In this document: positions 1-8,542 of the stretch, in pieces
How the letters are laid out: the number at the start of each line of letters is the position of its first letter
Position numbering within the stretch: the first letter of the stretch is position 1
From: Stutzerimonas stutzeri
GTDB taxonomy: Bacteria; Pseudomonadota; Gammaproteobacteria; Pseudomonadales; Pseudomonadaceae
Reading direction: 5' to 3'
NCBI RefSeq assembly: GCF_024448955.1
Contig: NZ_JAMOIH010000010.1
Coordinates: 62,001-126,000 of the forward strand
DNA: 64,000 bases
Position numbers and translations under genes: made by a program
Notes under the pieces: model-generated
Told to the model about the DNA's origin: nothing
The model's input: only the letters and a program-made list of their open reading frames with translations
Database searches by the model: none

Positions 1-769
1 CCAGGCCGCCACTGATCAGCAGCGCGAGCCAGATCAGCCGACGCTCGCGGAACCCGACGAGGCCGGCGGCCCTTCGATCGAGTCCGAGCACCTTGATCTG
101 GAAGCCGAGAAAGCTTCGCTGCAGCAGTACCCAGACGGCCACCAGTGCCAGCAGTGCGAACCAGAAACCGGCGTGCACGCGCAGGCCGTCGATCAGCTCC
201 GGCAGGCGGGAGGCGTCGCCGAACATCGCCGACTCGGGAAAGTTGAAGCCGTCCGGGTCCTTTAGCGGACCATGCACCGCGAACAGCAGCAGATTCAGCG
301 CGATGTAGTTGAGCATGATGCTGGTGAGAATTTCATTGGCGTTGAAGGCCGTCTTCAGCCAGGCGCAGAGGCCGGCCCAGGCGGCGCCGCCGAGAACGCC
401 CGCGCCCAACGTCAACAGCAGCGCCAGGCGGGAATCCCAGTCGATGAAGTTGACCGCCAGCGCACTGCCGGCCAGCGCGCCGATCAGCAGCTGGCCCTCG
501 GCGCCGATGTTCCAGATGCGGGCGCGATAGACCACCGCCAGCCCCAGGGCGCAGAGCAGAATCGGCAAGGCCTTGACCAGCAGCTCGGACAGCCCGTAGA
601 GGTCGCTGACCGGATCGATCAGCAGCACCTTCAGTGTCTGCAGCGGCGGATGGCCAAGCAGGGCGAACAGCAGGGCGCCGCTGAACAGGGTCAGCAGCGC
701 GGCGAACACTGGCGAGAGCCAGAGCATGGCGCGGGATTCGGCCCCGCGTGGTTGCAATGTGAACAGCAT
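1..769 (-). CDS. Nucleoside ABC transporter permease (BMP/YufP type), partial
   Basis: Reading leftward from an ATG at 769, an open frame runs off the window edge, so about 256 residues of the N-terminal part are visible and the C-terminus is missing. The protein is very hydrophobic, with transmembrane segments at about residues 16-40, 64-82, 95-110, 117-135 and 150-170. It carries the ARIWNIGAEGQLLIGAL stretch typical of the BPD_transp_2 permeases of nucleoside/BMP-family importers (YufP, NupP, RbsC-like). It starts 12 bp after the stop of the double-ATPase gene, so the two are one operon. The expected second permease and the BMP-type binding protein are not in view and may lie further left. 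The specific substrate (purine nucleoside or base) is inferred from the neighbouring deaminases. Confidence 0.85.
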   Translation of the reverse strand, partial: MLFTLQPRGAESRAMLWLSPVFAALLTLFSGALLFALLGHPPLQTLKVLLIDPVSDLYGLSELLVKALPILLCALGLAVVYRARIWNIGAEGQLLIGALAGSALAVNFIDWDSRLALLLTLGAGVLGGAAWAGLCAWLKTAFNANEILTSIMLNYIALNLLLFAVHGPLKDPDGFNFPESAMFGDASRLPELIDGLRVHAGFWFALLALVAVWVLLQRSFLGFQIKVLGLDRRAAGLVGFRERRLIWLALLISGGL

Positions 770-781
770 GGCGAGGGCTCG

Positions 782-2338
782 TCAGGCAGCGGTGGACAGG
801 GAGGGTTGGTCGAACTGGCCGGCCATCCAGCGGCCGACGTCGCTAGGGGCGCAGGCTTCAGTCCGGTGTTGCGGCGAGAGACGGCCGTCGCAGAGCGCGG
901 CGAGGCGGTCGCTGATCTGGAACAGCTCGTCCAGGTCTTCGGAAATCACCAGAATCGCCGCGCCCGCGTCGCGCAGCTCGATCAGCGCGCGGTGGATGGC
1001 TGCCGCGGCGCCGACATCCACGCCCCAGGTCGGGTGCGCCGCCACCAGCAGCCGGGGCTGCTGAAGAATCTCGCGGCCGAGGATGAATTTCTGCAAATTG
1101 CCGCCGGAGAGGCTCGCCGCCGCGGCCGCGCTGTCCGGCGTCTTCACCGCGAAGCGCTGGATCACCTTTGCCGCGAATTTCTGCACGCGCGTGCGCTGGA
1201 TCAGCCCGTGCCGGAGCATGCCCCGCTGCTGGAAGGCGGTGAGCAGACCGTTATCGGCCAGGCTCATGCCGGGCACCGCGCCGTGGCCAAGACGCTCGGC
1301 GGGCACGAACGCCAGTCCCTGGCGGCGGCGTGCATCCGGGCGCAGGTGCGCCACCGGCTCGCCAAGAAAGCGGATGCGTTCGGCATCGCGCCCCTGCAGG
1401 GTGCGCTCGCCGGACAGCAGCGCGAGCAATTCGTCCTGGCCGTTGCCGGCGACCCCGGCGATGCCGACGATTTCGCCGGCACGTACGTCCAGGCTCAGGT
1501 CCTTGAGCGAAACGCCAAAGGGATCGACATTTCGCCAGGACAATCCCTCCACCTGTAGAAAGGCCGCGCGGCCTTCGGCCTTGCGGTACTTCGCTTCCAG
1601 ACCCTCGGCGTCGCCCACCATCAACCGCGCCAGATCCAGGTCGCTGCACTGGCTTGGCACGCAGGTACCGGACACCTTGCCCGCGCGCAGCACCGTGGCC
1701 TTCTGGCAGAGGGCGCGCACTTCGTTCAGCTTGTGGCTGATGAACAGCACACTGCAGCCCTCGGCGGCCAGACGCCGCAGCACCACGAACAGCTCATCGG
1801 CTTCCTGCGGAGTCAGCACCGAGGTCGGCTCGTCCAGGATCAGCAGGCGGATGTCCTGCATCAGGCAGCGCACGATCTCCACGCGCTGGCGCTCGCCGAT
1901 GGACAGGCTGTGCACCAGGCGCTGCGGCTCCAGTGGCATGCCGTAGCGCTGAGAAACCTCACGAATTCTCGGCTCCAGTTGCTTTGGCGTACCAGCGCCC
2001 GCGCCTAGCGCGAGGGCAATGTTCTCCGCCACGGACAGCGTTTCGAACAGCGAAAAATGCTGGAACACCATGCCGATGCCGCGTTCGCGCGCCTGGGCCG
2101 GGTCGCGCATGACCACCGGCTGTCCTTCCCAGACGATGCGACCGGCATCGGGCTGAACCACGCCGAAGATGATCTTCATCAGCGTGCTCTTGCCGGCGCC
2201 GTTCTCGCCGAGCAGTGCATGTATTTCGCCAGGGGCGATGGCCAGGTCGATGCCATCGTTGGCGACGGTTCCGGGGTAGCGCTTGGTAATGCCGCGCAGC
2301 GCAAGCCGCGTGGGAAGGGAAGATGTGGACATGATCAT
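782..2338 (-). CDS. Nucleoside ABC transporter ATPase with two ABC domains (YufO/NupO type)
   Basis: This 518-residue protein has two tandem ABC modules, as in sugar and nucleoside importers of the RbsA/YufO class. The first has a Walker A GENGAGKS near residue 44, an SIGERQRVE signature and LLILDEPTS as Walker B. The second half has a degenerate Walker A (GVAGNGQDE) and the signature SGGNLQKFILGREI. Degenerate second Walker A motifs are usual in this family. It would energise uptake of purine nucleosides or bases through the permease that follows 12 bp downstream. A second ATG lies two codons into the frame. A RutR-box-like palindrome (2375-2390) sits about 37 bp upstream of the start, which suggests control by the TetR gene of the same cluster. 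Confidence 0.9.
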   Translation of the reverse strand: MIMSTSSLPTRLALRGITKRYPGTVANDGIDLAIAPGEIHALLGENGAGKSTLMKIIFGVVQPDAGRIVWEGQPVVMRDPAQARERGIGMVFQHFSLFETLSVAENIALALGAGAGTPKQLEPRIREVSQRYGMPLEPQRLVHSLSIGERQRVEIVRCLMQDIRLLILDEPTSVLTPQEADELFVVLRRLAAEGCSVLFISHKLNEVRALCQKATVLRAGKVSGTCVPSQCSDLDLARLMVGDAEGLEAKYRKAEGRAAFLQVEGLSWRNVDPFGVSLKDLSLDVRAGEIVGIAGVAGNGQDELLALLSGERTLQGRDAERIRFLGEPVAHLRPDARRRQGLAFVPAERLGHGAVPGMSLADNGLLTAFQQRGMLRHGLIQRTRVQKFAAKVIQRFAVKTPDSAAAAASLSGGNLQKFILGREILQQPRLLVAAHPTWGVDVGAAAAIHRALIELRDAGAAILVISEDLDELFQISDRLAALCDGRLSPQHRTEACAPSDVGRWMAGQFDQPSLSTAA

Positions 2339-2374
2339 CGCTCATCGGGACGTTGCCAGGGAGGAAGCAAAAAT

Positions 2375-2390
2375 CTGGCCATAAGGTCAG
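2375..2390. promoter_or_regulatory. Candidate RutR-like operator, site A
   Basis: The sequence CTGGCCATAAGGTCAG is an interrupted palindrome. It matches the half-site layout of the E. coli RutR box (TTGACC-N4-GGTCAA) at most positions. It lies just upstream of the nucleoside ABC ATPase gene, and two similar 16-mers occur upstream of the Tsx-like gene. That it binds the RutR-like regulator encoded at 8543-9211 is inference. Confidence 0.45.
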
Positions 2391-2536
2391 GAATTCGCTC
2401 GCAGCGCCCGCCGGGTGAGCTTGCGGCGCGGGGGCTTGAGCCACCCTGCACGCCGCTGTGTTGTCTCGTGGTGCATGGGCAGCCAGAGGGGAAGGGCTGC
2501 GCACCCCTAAGGTGCTCTGGCGAGGGTTTCTGTGGG

Positions 2537-3007
2537 TTACCAGATGCCCTCGTGCAGTGCAGCGGCTTCCTCTTCCAGCAGTGGGCCGAGCACCTCGACC
2601 TTGCGCTGGCCGGCTTCGAAGACGATGCGGCAGGGCAGGTCGAGTGTGGGGTTCTCCGGATGGTTGCCGGTGATTTCCTTCAGGCTGCGCTCGGACAGGC
2701 CATAGACCACTCGTCCCAGGCCCGCCCAGTAGGCGGCGCCGGCGCACATGGCGCAGGGTTCGGCGGAGGTGTACATGCTGCAGTCGGCGAGAAATTCCGG
2801 GCTGTAATGCGTCGAGGCGCGGGTCATCAGCACCCGTTCGGCGTGGCCGGTCATGTCGTGGTCGGGCATGTAGGCGTTGCCCTGTTCCAGCAGCACTTCG
2901 CCGTCCGGCCCGACGAGGATCGCGCCGAAGGGATGAGTGCCGTTTTCCAGCGCGCGGCGGGCCACGTCGAAACTCTTGCGCAGCAGGGTGAGGTCTTGTT
3001 CGTTCAT
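2537..3007 (-). CDS. Guanine-deaminase-like nucleobase deaminase (cytidine deaminase fold)
   Basis: A 156-residue zinc deaminase of the CDA/GuaD/TadA superfamily. The zinc site is visible as H55-A-E57 (TGHAERVL) and the P84-C85-A-M-C88 motif (SAEPCAMCAGA). E57 would be the proton shuttle. Length and layout fit Bacillus-type guanine deaminase (guanine to xanthine) better than TadA, since the Arg/Lys-rich tRNA-binding features are not evident. The gene stands alone, 199 bp upstream of the nucleoside transporter ATPase and in the same direction. Position next to a purine transporter and an 8-oxoguanine-deaminase homologue supports a catabolic role. Other nucleobases or pterins cannot be excluded as substrate. 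Confidence 0.8.
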   Translation of the reverse strand: MNEQDLTLLRKSFDVARRALENGTHPFGAILVGPDGEVLLEQGNAYMPDHDMTGHAERVLMTRASTHYSPEFLADCSMYTSAEPCAMCAGAAYWAGLGRVVYGLSERSLKEITGNHPENPTLDLPCRIVFEAGQRKVEVLGPLLEEEAAALHEGIW

Positions 3008-3074
3008 GGGTATCTCATCGTTGGCAATGTTTTAGGTGAGCCGTTCTTGTAGCGCGGTCTGCAATCGCGCTTTT

Positions 3075-3133
3075 GTAGGGGCGAATTCATTCGCCCATGG
3101 GCCGCCAATACGGGCGAACACGTTCGCCCCTAC
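3075..3133. repeat. REPIN (REP doublet), family GTAGGGGCGAAT
   Basis: Two 22-bp arms at 3075-3096 and 3112-3133 are inverted copies of each other, apart from their variable centres. Each arm is itself a small palindrome (GGGCGAA...TTCGCCC). This is the usual form of Pseudomonas REP doublets, and it sits between two leftward genes. Related GTAGGGCCGAA copies occur at 24642, 43313 and 43471. Confidence 0.85.
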
Positions 3134-3143
3134 AGCATTACGC

Positions 3144-3941
3144 TCATGACTGCTGCGTCTTGGGCAGGCTCCAGGGAAAGCACAGCTTCTGCAGCAGGCC
3201 GATCAGGTGAAACAGCACCAGGCTGATCACCACCAGCATCATCAGCGCGGCGAAGGCCTGCGGCACCTGAAACATGGAGGTTGAGAAGTTGATGAAGTAG
3301 CCCAGGCCCTTCTCCGCGGCGACGAACTCGGCCACCACCGCGCCGATCACCGCGAGGGTGATGGAGATGCGCAGCGCCGAGAACAGGTGCGGGATGGCGT
3401 AGGGCAGGCGGATATTGCGGTATTCGCGGGCCTTGGAGGCCCCCAGCGAACGCGACAGTTCCACCAGTTCCTCGGGCGTCGCCAGCAACCCAGTGACGCA
3501 GGACACCACGATCGGGAAGAAGGCGATCAGGAAGGTGATGAACACCCGCGGCAGGTCGCCAGCGCCCATCACCACCACGATGATCGGCGCCACCGCGACG
3601 ATCGGTGTCGACTGCACGATCACCAGCAGCGGGTAGAGCGTGCGCGACAGCAGCCGCGAGGATGCCAGGGCGATGGCCAACGGAATGCCGATCAGGATCG
3701 ACAGGCCGTAACCCATCAGCGTCACCCGCAGGGTGGCGAAGAGGTGTTCCGACCAGGCGGCGAAGCCGACCTTCTGTGTCGCGGCGAGAATGGCGCTGGG
3801 CGAGGGCAGCACGAAGCTCGGTAGCTTCAGCAGGCGGCAGGCTGCTTCCCACACCAGCAGCAGGACGAGCAGGGCGAGCCAGGGCGCGAATCGCTCGACC
3901 CTGGCCTTGAACCGCGGTGCCTTGAGCTTAATGGTTGGCAT
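3144..3941 (-). CDS. ABC transporter permease (SsuC/TauC/ThiX type) of NMT1-family importer
   Basis: About 265 residues with six hydrophobic segments and the binding-protein-dependent permease EAA-loop region (SRSLGASKAREYRNIRLPYA), the site that contacts the ATPase. It belongs to the TauC/SsuC/ThiX permease family. The gene overlaps the end of its ATPase gene. A start at 3941 gives a short 14-bp overlap, while an upstream ATG at 3983 would add 14 residues and a 56-bp overlap, so the start is uncertain. Together with the ATPase (3928-4728) and the NMT1-type binding protein (4734-5711) it forms a full importer. The substrate is unknown; NMT1/ThiY relatives carry pyrimidines, and SsuA/TauA relatives carry sulfonates. 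Confidence 0.85.
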   Translation of the reverse strand: MPTIKLKAPRFKARVERFAPWLALLVLLLVWEAACRLLKLPSFVLPSPSAILAATQKVGFAAWSEHLFATLRVTLMGYGLSILIGIPLAIALASSRLLSRTLYPLLVIVQSTPIVAVAPIIVVVMGAGDLPRVFITFLIAFFPIVVSCVTGLLATPEELVELSRSLGASKAREYRNIRLPYAIPHLFSALRISITLAVIGAVVAEFVAAEKGLGYFINFSTSMFQVPQAFAALMMLVVISLVLFHLIGLLQKLCFPWSLPKTQQS

Positions 3942-4728
3942 GGCGCGAGAAGACTTGGCGGCGGATATGGTTGGCGAGCTCATTGAAGCGGGGCTCCGTC
4001 AGGGTTTCCATGGACCGCGGGCGCGGCAGGTCGACGTCGATGATTTCCTGCACGCGGCCGGGGCGCGCCGACATCACCAGGATGCGGTCGGCCAGCAGCA
4101 GCGCTTCGGGAATCGAGTGGGTGATGAACAGCACCGTCTTCGGGCGCTGGGTCCAGATGTTCAACAGTTCCAGGCTGAGTTCGTCGCGGGTCAGGGCGTC
4201 GAGGGCCGAGAACGGCTCGTCCATCAGCAGAACCTCAGGGTCATGCAGCAGCGCCCGGGCGATCGCCGCGCGCTGCTGCATGCCGCCGGACAGTTCGTCC
4301 GGGCGCTTGTTGCCGAACTCCTTGAGCCCTACCAGTTCCAACAGCTCCTCGGCGCGGATGATTTCCTGCGCGGTGACGCGGCCGTACTTATGGCGCATGG
4401 GGAAGGTCAGGTTGTCGCGGATGTTCAGCCAGGGCAGCAGCGTCGGCTTCTGGAAGACGATGCCGATCTCGTCGCGCGGGCCATCCACCGGGCTGCCGTA
4501 GATGCTGACCTGGCCGTGGGTCGGTCGGACCAGCCCGGCGAGGATGCGCAGCAGGGTGGACTTGCCGCAGCCGGATGGACCGAGCACGGCGATGAACTCG
4601 TGGCGGCTGATGTCGAAGCTGGCATTGTCCAGCGCCACCACCTCGCTGCCATCGGAGGAGGTGAAGACCTGGCTGACCCGGTCGAAGCTGATGTTGGGGC
4701 GCGATGTGGCATTCAGGGCGGCGCTCAT
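3928..4728 (-). CDS. ABC transporter ATP-binding protein (SsuB/TauB type)
   Basis: A single-domain ATPase of about 266 residues. It has Walker A GPSGCGKST, a Q-loop (FQKPTLLPW), the signature LSGGMQQRAAIARAL, Walker B VLLMDEPFSALD and the H-loop at FITHSI. The frame begins inside the end of the binding-protein gene. ATGs occur at 4734 (TGATG overlap with the upstream stop) and 4728. The later one has a GAG at better ribosome-binding spacing and was chosen. It energises the importer formed with the flanking binding protein and permease; gene order is binding protein, ATPase, permease. Confidence 0.9.
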   Translation of the reverse strand: MSAALNATSRPNISFDRVSQVFTSSDGSEVVALDNASFDISRHEFIAVLGPSGCGKSTLLRILAGLVRPTHGQVSIYGSPVDGPRDEIGIVFQKPTLLPWLNIRDNLTFPMRHKYGRVTAQEIIRAEELLELVGLKEFGNKRPDELSGGMQQRAAIARALLHDPEVLLMDEPFSALDALTRDELSLELLNIWTQRPKTVLFITHSIPEALLLADRILVMSARPGRVQEIIDVDLPRPRSMETLTEPRFNELANHIRRQVFSRHANH

Positions 4729-4733
4729 CAGCA

Positions 4734-5711
4734 TCACTCGCTCAGGCTGGAATCGACGGCGCTGGCCGGATCGAGACTGTCGACGGCCATTCCCTGCGCC
4801 TTGGCGACCCATTCCCAGGTGGTGGCCAGGCGCTTGGCATCGAAGCTGCTGCCTTCGGCGGCGCTGATCTCGTTCTGCATCAGCGACACCGACGCGGCGA
4901 ACTGTTCTTCGGCCTGCTGCTCGTCGACTTCGGAAACCATCTTCTTCAGCGCAGCCGCCGCCGCGGCCGGATCGGCGATGGCATTGGCCTGGGCCTGCTG
5001 GTAGGCCTTGACGAATTTCTTCGCCACTTCGGGGTTGTTCTGCACGAAGCGCTGCGAGGCCACCAGCGACAGGCCGTAGCCTTCGAAGCCATATTCGGAC
5101 CAGGGAATGGTCGTCAGCGTCTTGTCCGCTTCGCCGAGGGCGCGGACGAAACCAGGAGCGACGGTTAGCCAGTTGATGGTGGCGTCGACCTTGCCGGTGG
5201 CGAGCATCGGTGCCAGCGCGCCGGGGTCGACCTTGAGCAGCCTGACACTGGCCGGATCGATGCCGTTGCGCTCCAGCAATAGCGGCCAGACCACGTTGGA
5301 GGCGGAGAAGGTCGGCGTGGCGACCGTCTTGCCGACGATGTCCTTGAAGCTGGCGATGCCTGAGCCTTCGGCGGTGAAGAAGGCGTCCGGCTGCTTGTTA
5401 TAGATCGGCGCGACCGCCACCACCGGCACGTCGCCCTGGGCCTTGGCCTGCAGCAGCGAGGCCAGGCCGGCGGAACCGAAGTCGGCGCTGTTAGTGGCCA
5501 GCTTGGTCACCACGTCGCTGCCGCCGCGGGCGCTGGCGATCTCCACCTCGATGTCTTCGGCGGCGAACAGGCCCTGCTCGACACCGAGGTAGATCGCCGC
5601 CTTGTCGCCGGCCGGCAGCCAGTCATTGAGCCAGCGCACCTTGTCGGCGGCCAGGACGGAATGGCTGAACAGGGCCAGCAGGGCACTGGCGATCAGGGTT
5701 TTCTTGAACAT
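4734..5711 (-). CDS. NMT1/THI5-like ABC transporter substrate-binding protein
   Basis: A 325-residue secreted protein. It starts at an ATG with AAGGAG upstream, and its signal peptide (MFKKTLIASALLALFSHSVL) ends at AA-D. The mature N-terminus, WLNDWLPAGDKAAIYLGVEQ, fits the NMT1/THI5/ThiY pattern in which a Trp-rich strand precedes the G-x-x-A-x-x-x-A helix. Family members bind pyrimidines, sulfonates or taurine. The nucleobase genes around it favour a pyrimidine- or purine-like ligand here, but this is inference. It is the first gene of the transporter operon and is followed directly by its ATPase. Confidence 0.85.
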   Translation of the reverse strand: MFKKTLIASALLALFSHSVLAADKVRWLNDWLPAGDKAAIYLGVEQGLFAAEDIEVEIASARGGSDVVTKLATNSADFGSAGLASLLQAKAQGDVPVVAVAPIYNKQPDAFFTAEGSGIASFKDIVGKTVATPTFSASNVVWPLLLERNGIDPASVRLLKVDPGALAPMLATGKVDATINWLTVAPGFVRALGEADKTLTTIPWSEYGFEGYGLSLVASQRFVQNNPEVAKKFVKAYQQAQANAIADPAAAAAALKKMVSEVDEQQAEEQFAASVSLMQNEISAAEGSSFDAKRLATTWEWVAKAQGMAVDSLDPASAVDSSLSE

Positions 5712-5758
5712 GGGGAAGCTCCTTGAGAGTGGCCGCGAAGGGCCATGCAATAAACGCG

Positions 5759-6508
5759 TCAGAGAACGGGGTTTGGGTGGCGGGCGAAGAAATCCAGCAG
5801 GGCGGCAAGCAGCGCTTCGGGCGCAGCCAGCTGCGGTGCGTGGCCGCAATCGAGCGCTACCCGCTCGGCGCCAGGAACCAGCTGCTGCATGCGCTGCTGC
5901 ACCCGCGGCAGCACCGAGCGGTCCCGCGTCGCCTCGATGTACAGGCGCGGCAAACGACCGAAGCGCCCGGCCGTCCAGTGCGCGGCGATATCGCGGCCGC
6001 CATCGGGTTGCACCGTCAGGCGGCGCGCCGCATCGACCGCGGCCCGTGCCGGTGCATCGTGGAAGAACACCGCGCAGGCAGCGTCGCTGGGTACGCGGTT
6101 GCCACTGGGCACGGCTTCGAGATAGGGGCCGATCCCGCTGACTTCAGGAAAGTCGCGGCTCATTTCGGCGCACAACTCGGCGAAGCCCATGCCGCTGGGC
6201 AGCATCATGCCGGCGACGTAACTGACCCCGGCGATGCGCTCGGCATAACGTTCGGCCAATGCCGTGGCCGTGACGCCGCCGCCGGAATGGCCAACCAGCT
6301 GCACCGGGCCGTCTAGCGCCTCGATCTGAGTGCCGACGTGCTCGACGTAGCGTTCCAGCGAGACCTCGGCGAGCGGCGTGGCGTCGCTGCCATTGCCCGG
6401 CAGATCGACCGCGTGGGGACGGTGCCCGGCGTTGCGCAGGCCGTCCTGCAGCGAATCCCAGACCCAGTTGCCGGCCCAAGCGCCGTGGATGAGGACGATG
6501 TCAGCCAT
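5759..6508 (-). CDS. Alpha/beta hydrolase
   Basis: A 249-residue alpha/beta-hydrolase-fold enzyme. The N-terminal oxyanion region is LIHGAWAGNWVWD, and the nucleophile elbow GHSGGG places Ser at residue 75. A late Asp (ATRDRSVLP) and His (LDCGHAPQL) complete a likely catalytic triad. The HGAW/GNW signature resembles the esterase and salicylate-binding/methylketone-synthase-like family. The gene overlaps the end of the upstream dioxygenase gene by 8 bp and has a good GGAGG site, so the two are translationally coupled and probably act on successive intermediates. The substrate is unknown. It lies between the dioxygenase and the NMT1 transporter genes. Confidence 0.8.
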   Translation of the reverse strand: MADIVLIHGAWAGNWVWDSLQDGLRNAGHRPHAVDLPGNGSDATPLAEVSLERYVEHVGTQIEALDGPVQLVGHSGGGVTATALAERYAERIAGVSYVAGMMLPSGMGFAELCAEMSRDFPEVSGIGPYLEAVPSGNRVPSDAACAVFFHDAPARAAVDAARRLTVQPDGGRDIAAHWTAGRFGRLPRLYIEATRDRSVLPRVQQRMQQLVPGAERVALDCGHAPQLAAPEALLAALLDFFARHPNPVL

Positions 6509-7457
6509 AGGTCCTCCGGTACATCTCGCGCAGGTGCTCTTCCACGGTCACGGCGGGATAGCGTGGCGTCTCGCCCGGCCCCAGGCAGACGGGCAGGCAC
6601 TCGACGGCCAGATCTAGGTTGCCGGTGTAGAAGAAGGGCACCGAGTAGCGTTCGCGCCCGGAGCGGTTGATCACCCGGTGGCGGTTGGAGTGGTAGCGGT
6701 CGTTCGTCCAGCGGCTGATCAGGTCGCCCAGATTGACCACATAGGTGCCTTCGATGGGCGGCGCGTCGATCCACTCGCCGCTGTCGATGGCCTGCACCTG
6801 CAACCCGCCGGCATCATCCTGGAGCAGCAGCGTCAGGGCGCCGAAGTCGGTGTGTGCGCCGCAACCTTTCTCGCCGGGTGCGGACTGTGGTGGCTGGGGC
6901 GGGTAGTGCAGCAGGCGCAGGGTGGCCGCGGCGTCTTCGAGCAATGGGTCGAAGTGATCGCCGGGCAGCTCCAGCGACAGTGCCAGCGCGCCCATCAGCT
7001 GCTCGCAGACTTCATTGACGGCCCGGAAGTAGCGCTCCATGACGGGGCGGAACTCGGGTAGCTCCGCCGGCCACTGGTTCGGCCCCTGGTTGAACTTGCC
7101 GGCCAGCACGCGTGGATCATCCTCGGCGACCTCGTTGCCGATGTAGAAGCCTTCCTTCAGATCGGGCGGGCTACCGGCTTCCAGCGTCTGGCCACGCAGC
7201 GGCTCGTAGCCTCGGTTGCAACCCGACAGCGCCTTGTCCAGCGCCAGCTTCGCCGCACTCGGCAGGGCGAAGAAGCGTTCGGCCTGCTGCTGCACGGCGG
7301 CGATCAGTTCGGCGTCGATGCCATGGTTGTGGATATAGAAGAATCCGCAGCGCTGGCAGGCGTCGCGAAGCTGTTGCGCAATCTTCTGGTGGGCGGCGGG
7401 ATCGTCGTGGCGTAGGCCGCCGACGTCGATCAATGGCAGGCTGGGGACGGGGCGCAT
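6501..7457 (-). CDS. Fe(II)/2-oxoglutarate-dependent dioxygenase (isopenicillin N synthase-like family)
   Basis: A 318-residue protein of the DIOX_N plus 2OG-FeII_Oxy type. The iron triad is H202-x-D204 (AHTDFGALT) and H260 (SNRHRV), and the 2-oxoglutarate-binding Arg/Ser pair is R270-Y-S272. The N-terminal half has the usual GFFYIHNHGI and FFALP motifs. The start has an AGGAGGAG site four bases upstream. These enzymes hydroxylate small molecules. In this setting a nucleobase or its ring-opened derivative is a plausible substrate, by inference only. It is coupled to the alpha/beta hydrolase downstream (8-bp overlap). Ethylene-forming or gibberellin-oxidase-like activity cannot be told apart from the sequence. 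Confidence 0.85.
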   Translation of the reverse strand: MRPVPSLPLIDVGGLRHDDPAAHQKIAQQLRDACQRCGFFYIHNHGIDAELIAAVQQQAERFFALPSAAKLALDKALSGCNRGYEPLRGQTLEAGSPPDLKEGFYIGNEVAEDDPRVLAGKFNQGPNQWPAELPEFRPVMERYFRAVNEVCEQLMGALALSLELPGDHFDPLLEDAAATLRLLHYPPQPPQSAPGEKGCGAHTDFGALTLLLQDDAGGLQVQAIDSGEWIDAPPIEGTYVVNLGDLISRWTNDRYHSNRHRVINRSGRERYSVPFFYTGNLDLAVECLPVCLGPGETPRYPAVTVEEHLREMYRRTYG

Positions 7458-7570
7458 CGGGCTCCTCCTGTGGGGTGTGAACCCATCCTAGTGAGGCGCT
7501 CGCTGCGCTCGATAGCGCTGATTTTGTGCCGGGCCGATGCCGAAACGGCATCAACCCAAAAGGGTGCGCC

Positions 7571-8500
7571 TCATGCGTCGTACAGGTGCGTTTCGGCGCT
7601 CACGCGCTGCGCCAGTTCGTCTTCCACCAGGCGAATGAAGGCATCCAGCGCAGCAGGCAACGAGCGGCCGCTGCGCACGTAGACGCCCAGCTCGGAAACC
7701 ACGAATTGCGCGGCTTTCAGCGGCACCAGCTGCAGCTGTCCGGCAGCCAGCTCCTCTTCGATGCCGAGACGGGTCTGGAACGCCAGCCCCATGCCACGCA
7801 TCGCCAGGCGCTTGGCCAGGTCCACCGATGCACTTTCCAGGAGCACGGTCAGCGGCTTTTTCGGGTTGAGTAAAAAAGGCTGCAGATGGCGGCGGATCGA
7901 CAATTCCGGCCCCGGCAGGATCAACGGATAGCGTGCGCATTCGGCGAAGCTGACATTGGCCTGCGCCGCCAGCGGGTGCTCCGGCGGCATGATTGCGCCC
8001 AGGGCGAAACGCCCGACGGCGTACTGGCGCAATGACTCGCTGCGTTCCACCGCGTAACCCAGGGCGACATCCGCATCGCCGTCGGCCACCGCACACGCCG
8101 CTTCCGCGGAGCCGGCCGAGCGCACGCTGACCCGCAGCATCGGATAGCGAGTCAGCAGCTGTTGCAGAACAGTTGGCAGGAAGCTGCTGTTCAGACCTTC
8201 CACCGAGACGATGGACAGCTCGCCGCGGCGCAGTCCCTTGAGTGCATCCAGTTCGCTGACCATGCGGTGCTCGTCCTGCAGAACGGTGATCACATGCAGC
8301 GAGAAGATTTCTCCCGCTGCGGTCAGCCGCAGCCCGCCGGGTAGGCGCTCGAATAAAGGTGAGCCGATTTCCTCTTCCAGCTGCAACAGCTGGCGGTTGA
8401 CCGCCGAGGAGGCGACGTGCAGCCGCCGCGCCGCTTCGCGGATGGAGCCGCAGCGGCGGATCATGTCGAAGTACTTCAGCGCCCGGGCGTGAATATGCAT
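7571..8500 (-). CDS. LysR-family transcriptional regulator
   Basis: A 309-residue LysR regulator. The N-terminal winged helix-turn-helix covers residues 1-65 (SIREAARRLHVASSAVNRQL as the recognition region) and is followed by the periplasmic-binding-protein-like effector domain. It lies 113 bp upstream of the dioxygenase-hydrolase-transporter genes and points the same way, so it may regulate them although it is not divergent. The next gene upstream is the RutR-like regulator (gap 42 bp). The effector is unknown; a nucleobase or the dioxygenase substrate is the natural guess. Confidence 0.9.
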   Translation of the reverse strand: MHIHARALKYFDMIRRCGSIREAARRLHVASSAVNRQLLQLEEEIGSPLFERLPGGLRLTAAGEIFSLHVITVLQDEHRMVSELDALKGLRRGELSIVSVEGLNSSFLPTVLQQLLTRYPMLRVSVRSAGSAEAACAVADGDADVALGYAVERSESLRQYAVGRFALGAIMPPEHPLAAQANVSFAECARYPLILPGPELSIRRHLQPFLLNPKKPLTVLLESASVDLAKRLAMRGMGLAFQTRLGIEEELAAGQLQLVPLKAAQFVVSELGVYVRSGRSLPAALDAFIRLVEDELAQRVSAETHLYDA

Positions 8501-8542
8501 GGCGATGTCCTGGTCGTGGAGCAGGCTTCTTGGTGGTGAAAC

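Noticed and set aside
272..1558. Long plus-strand open frame of 428 residues over the nucleoside transporter genes
   Set aside because: It is antisense to two clear ABC genes, has a Gln/Ala/Arg-rich composition without motifs, and arises from high-GC codon bias.
3075..3133. CRISPR-like repeat
   Set aside because: There are only two inverted arms and no regularly spaced direct repeats; it is a REP doublet.
5712..5849. Longer N-terminus of the NMT1 binding protein
   Set aside because: The extra 46 residues are Arg/Pro-rich and precede a clean signal peptide with its own ribosome site.
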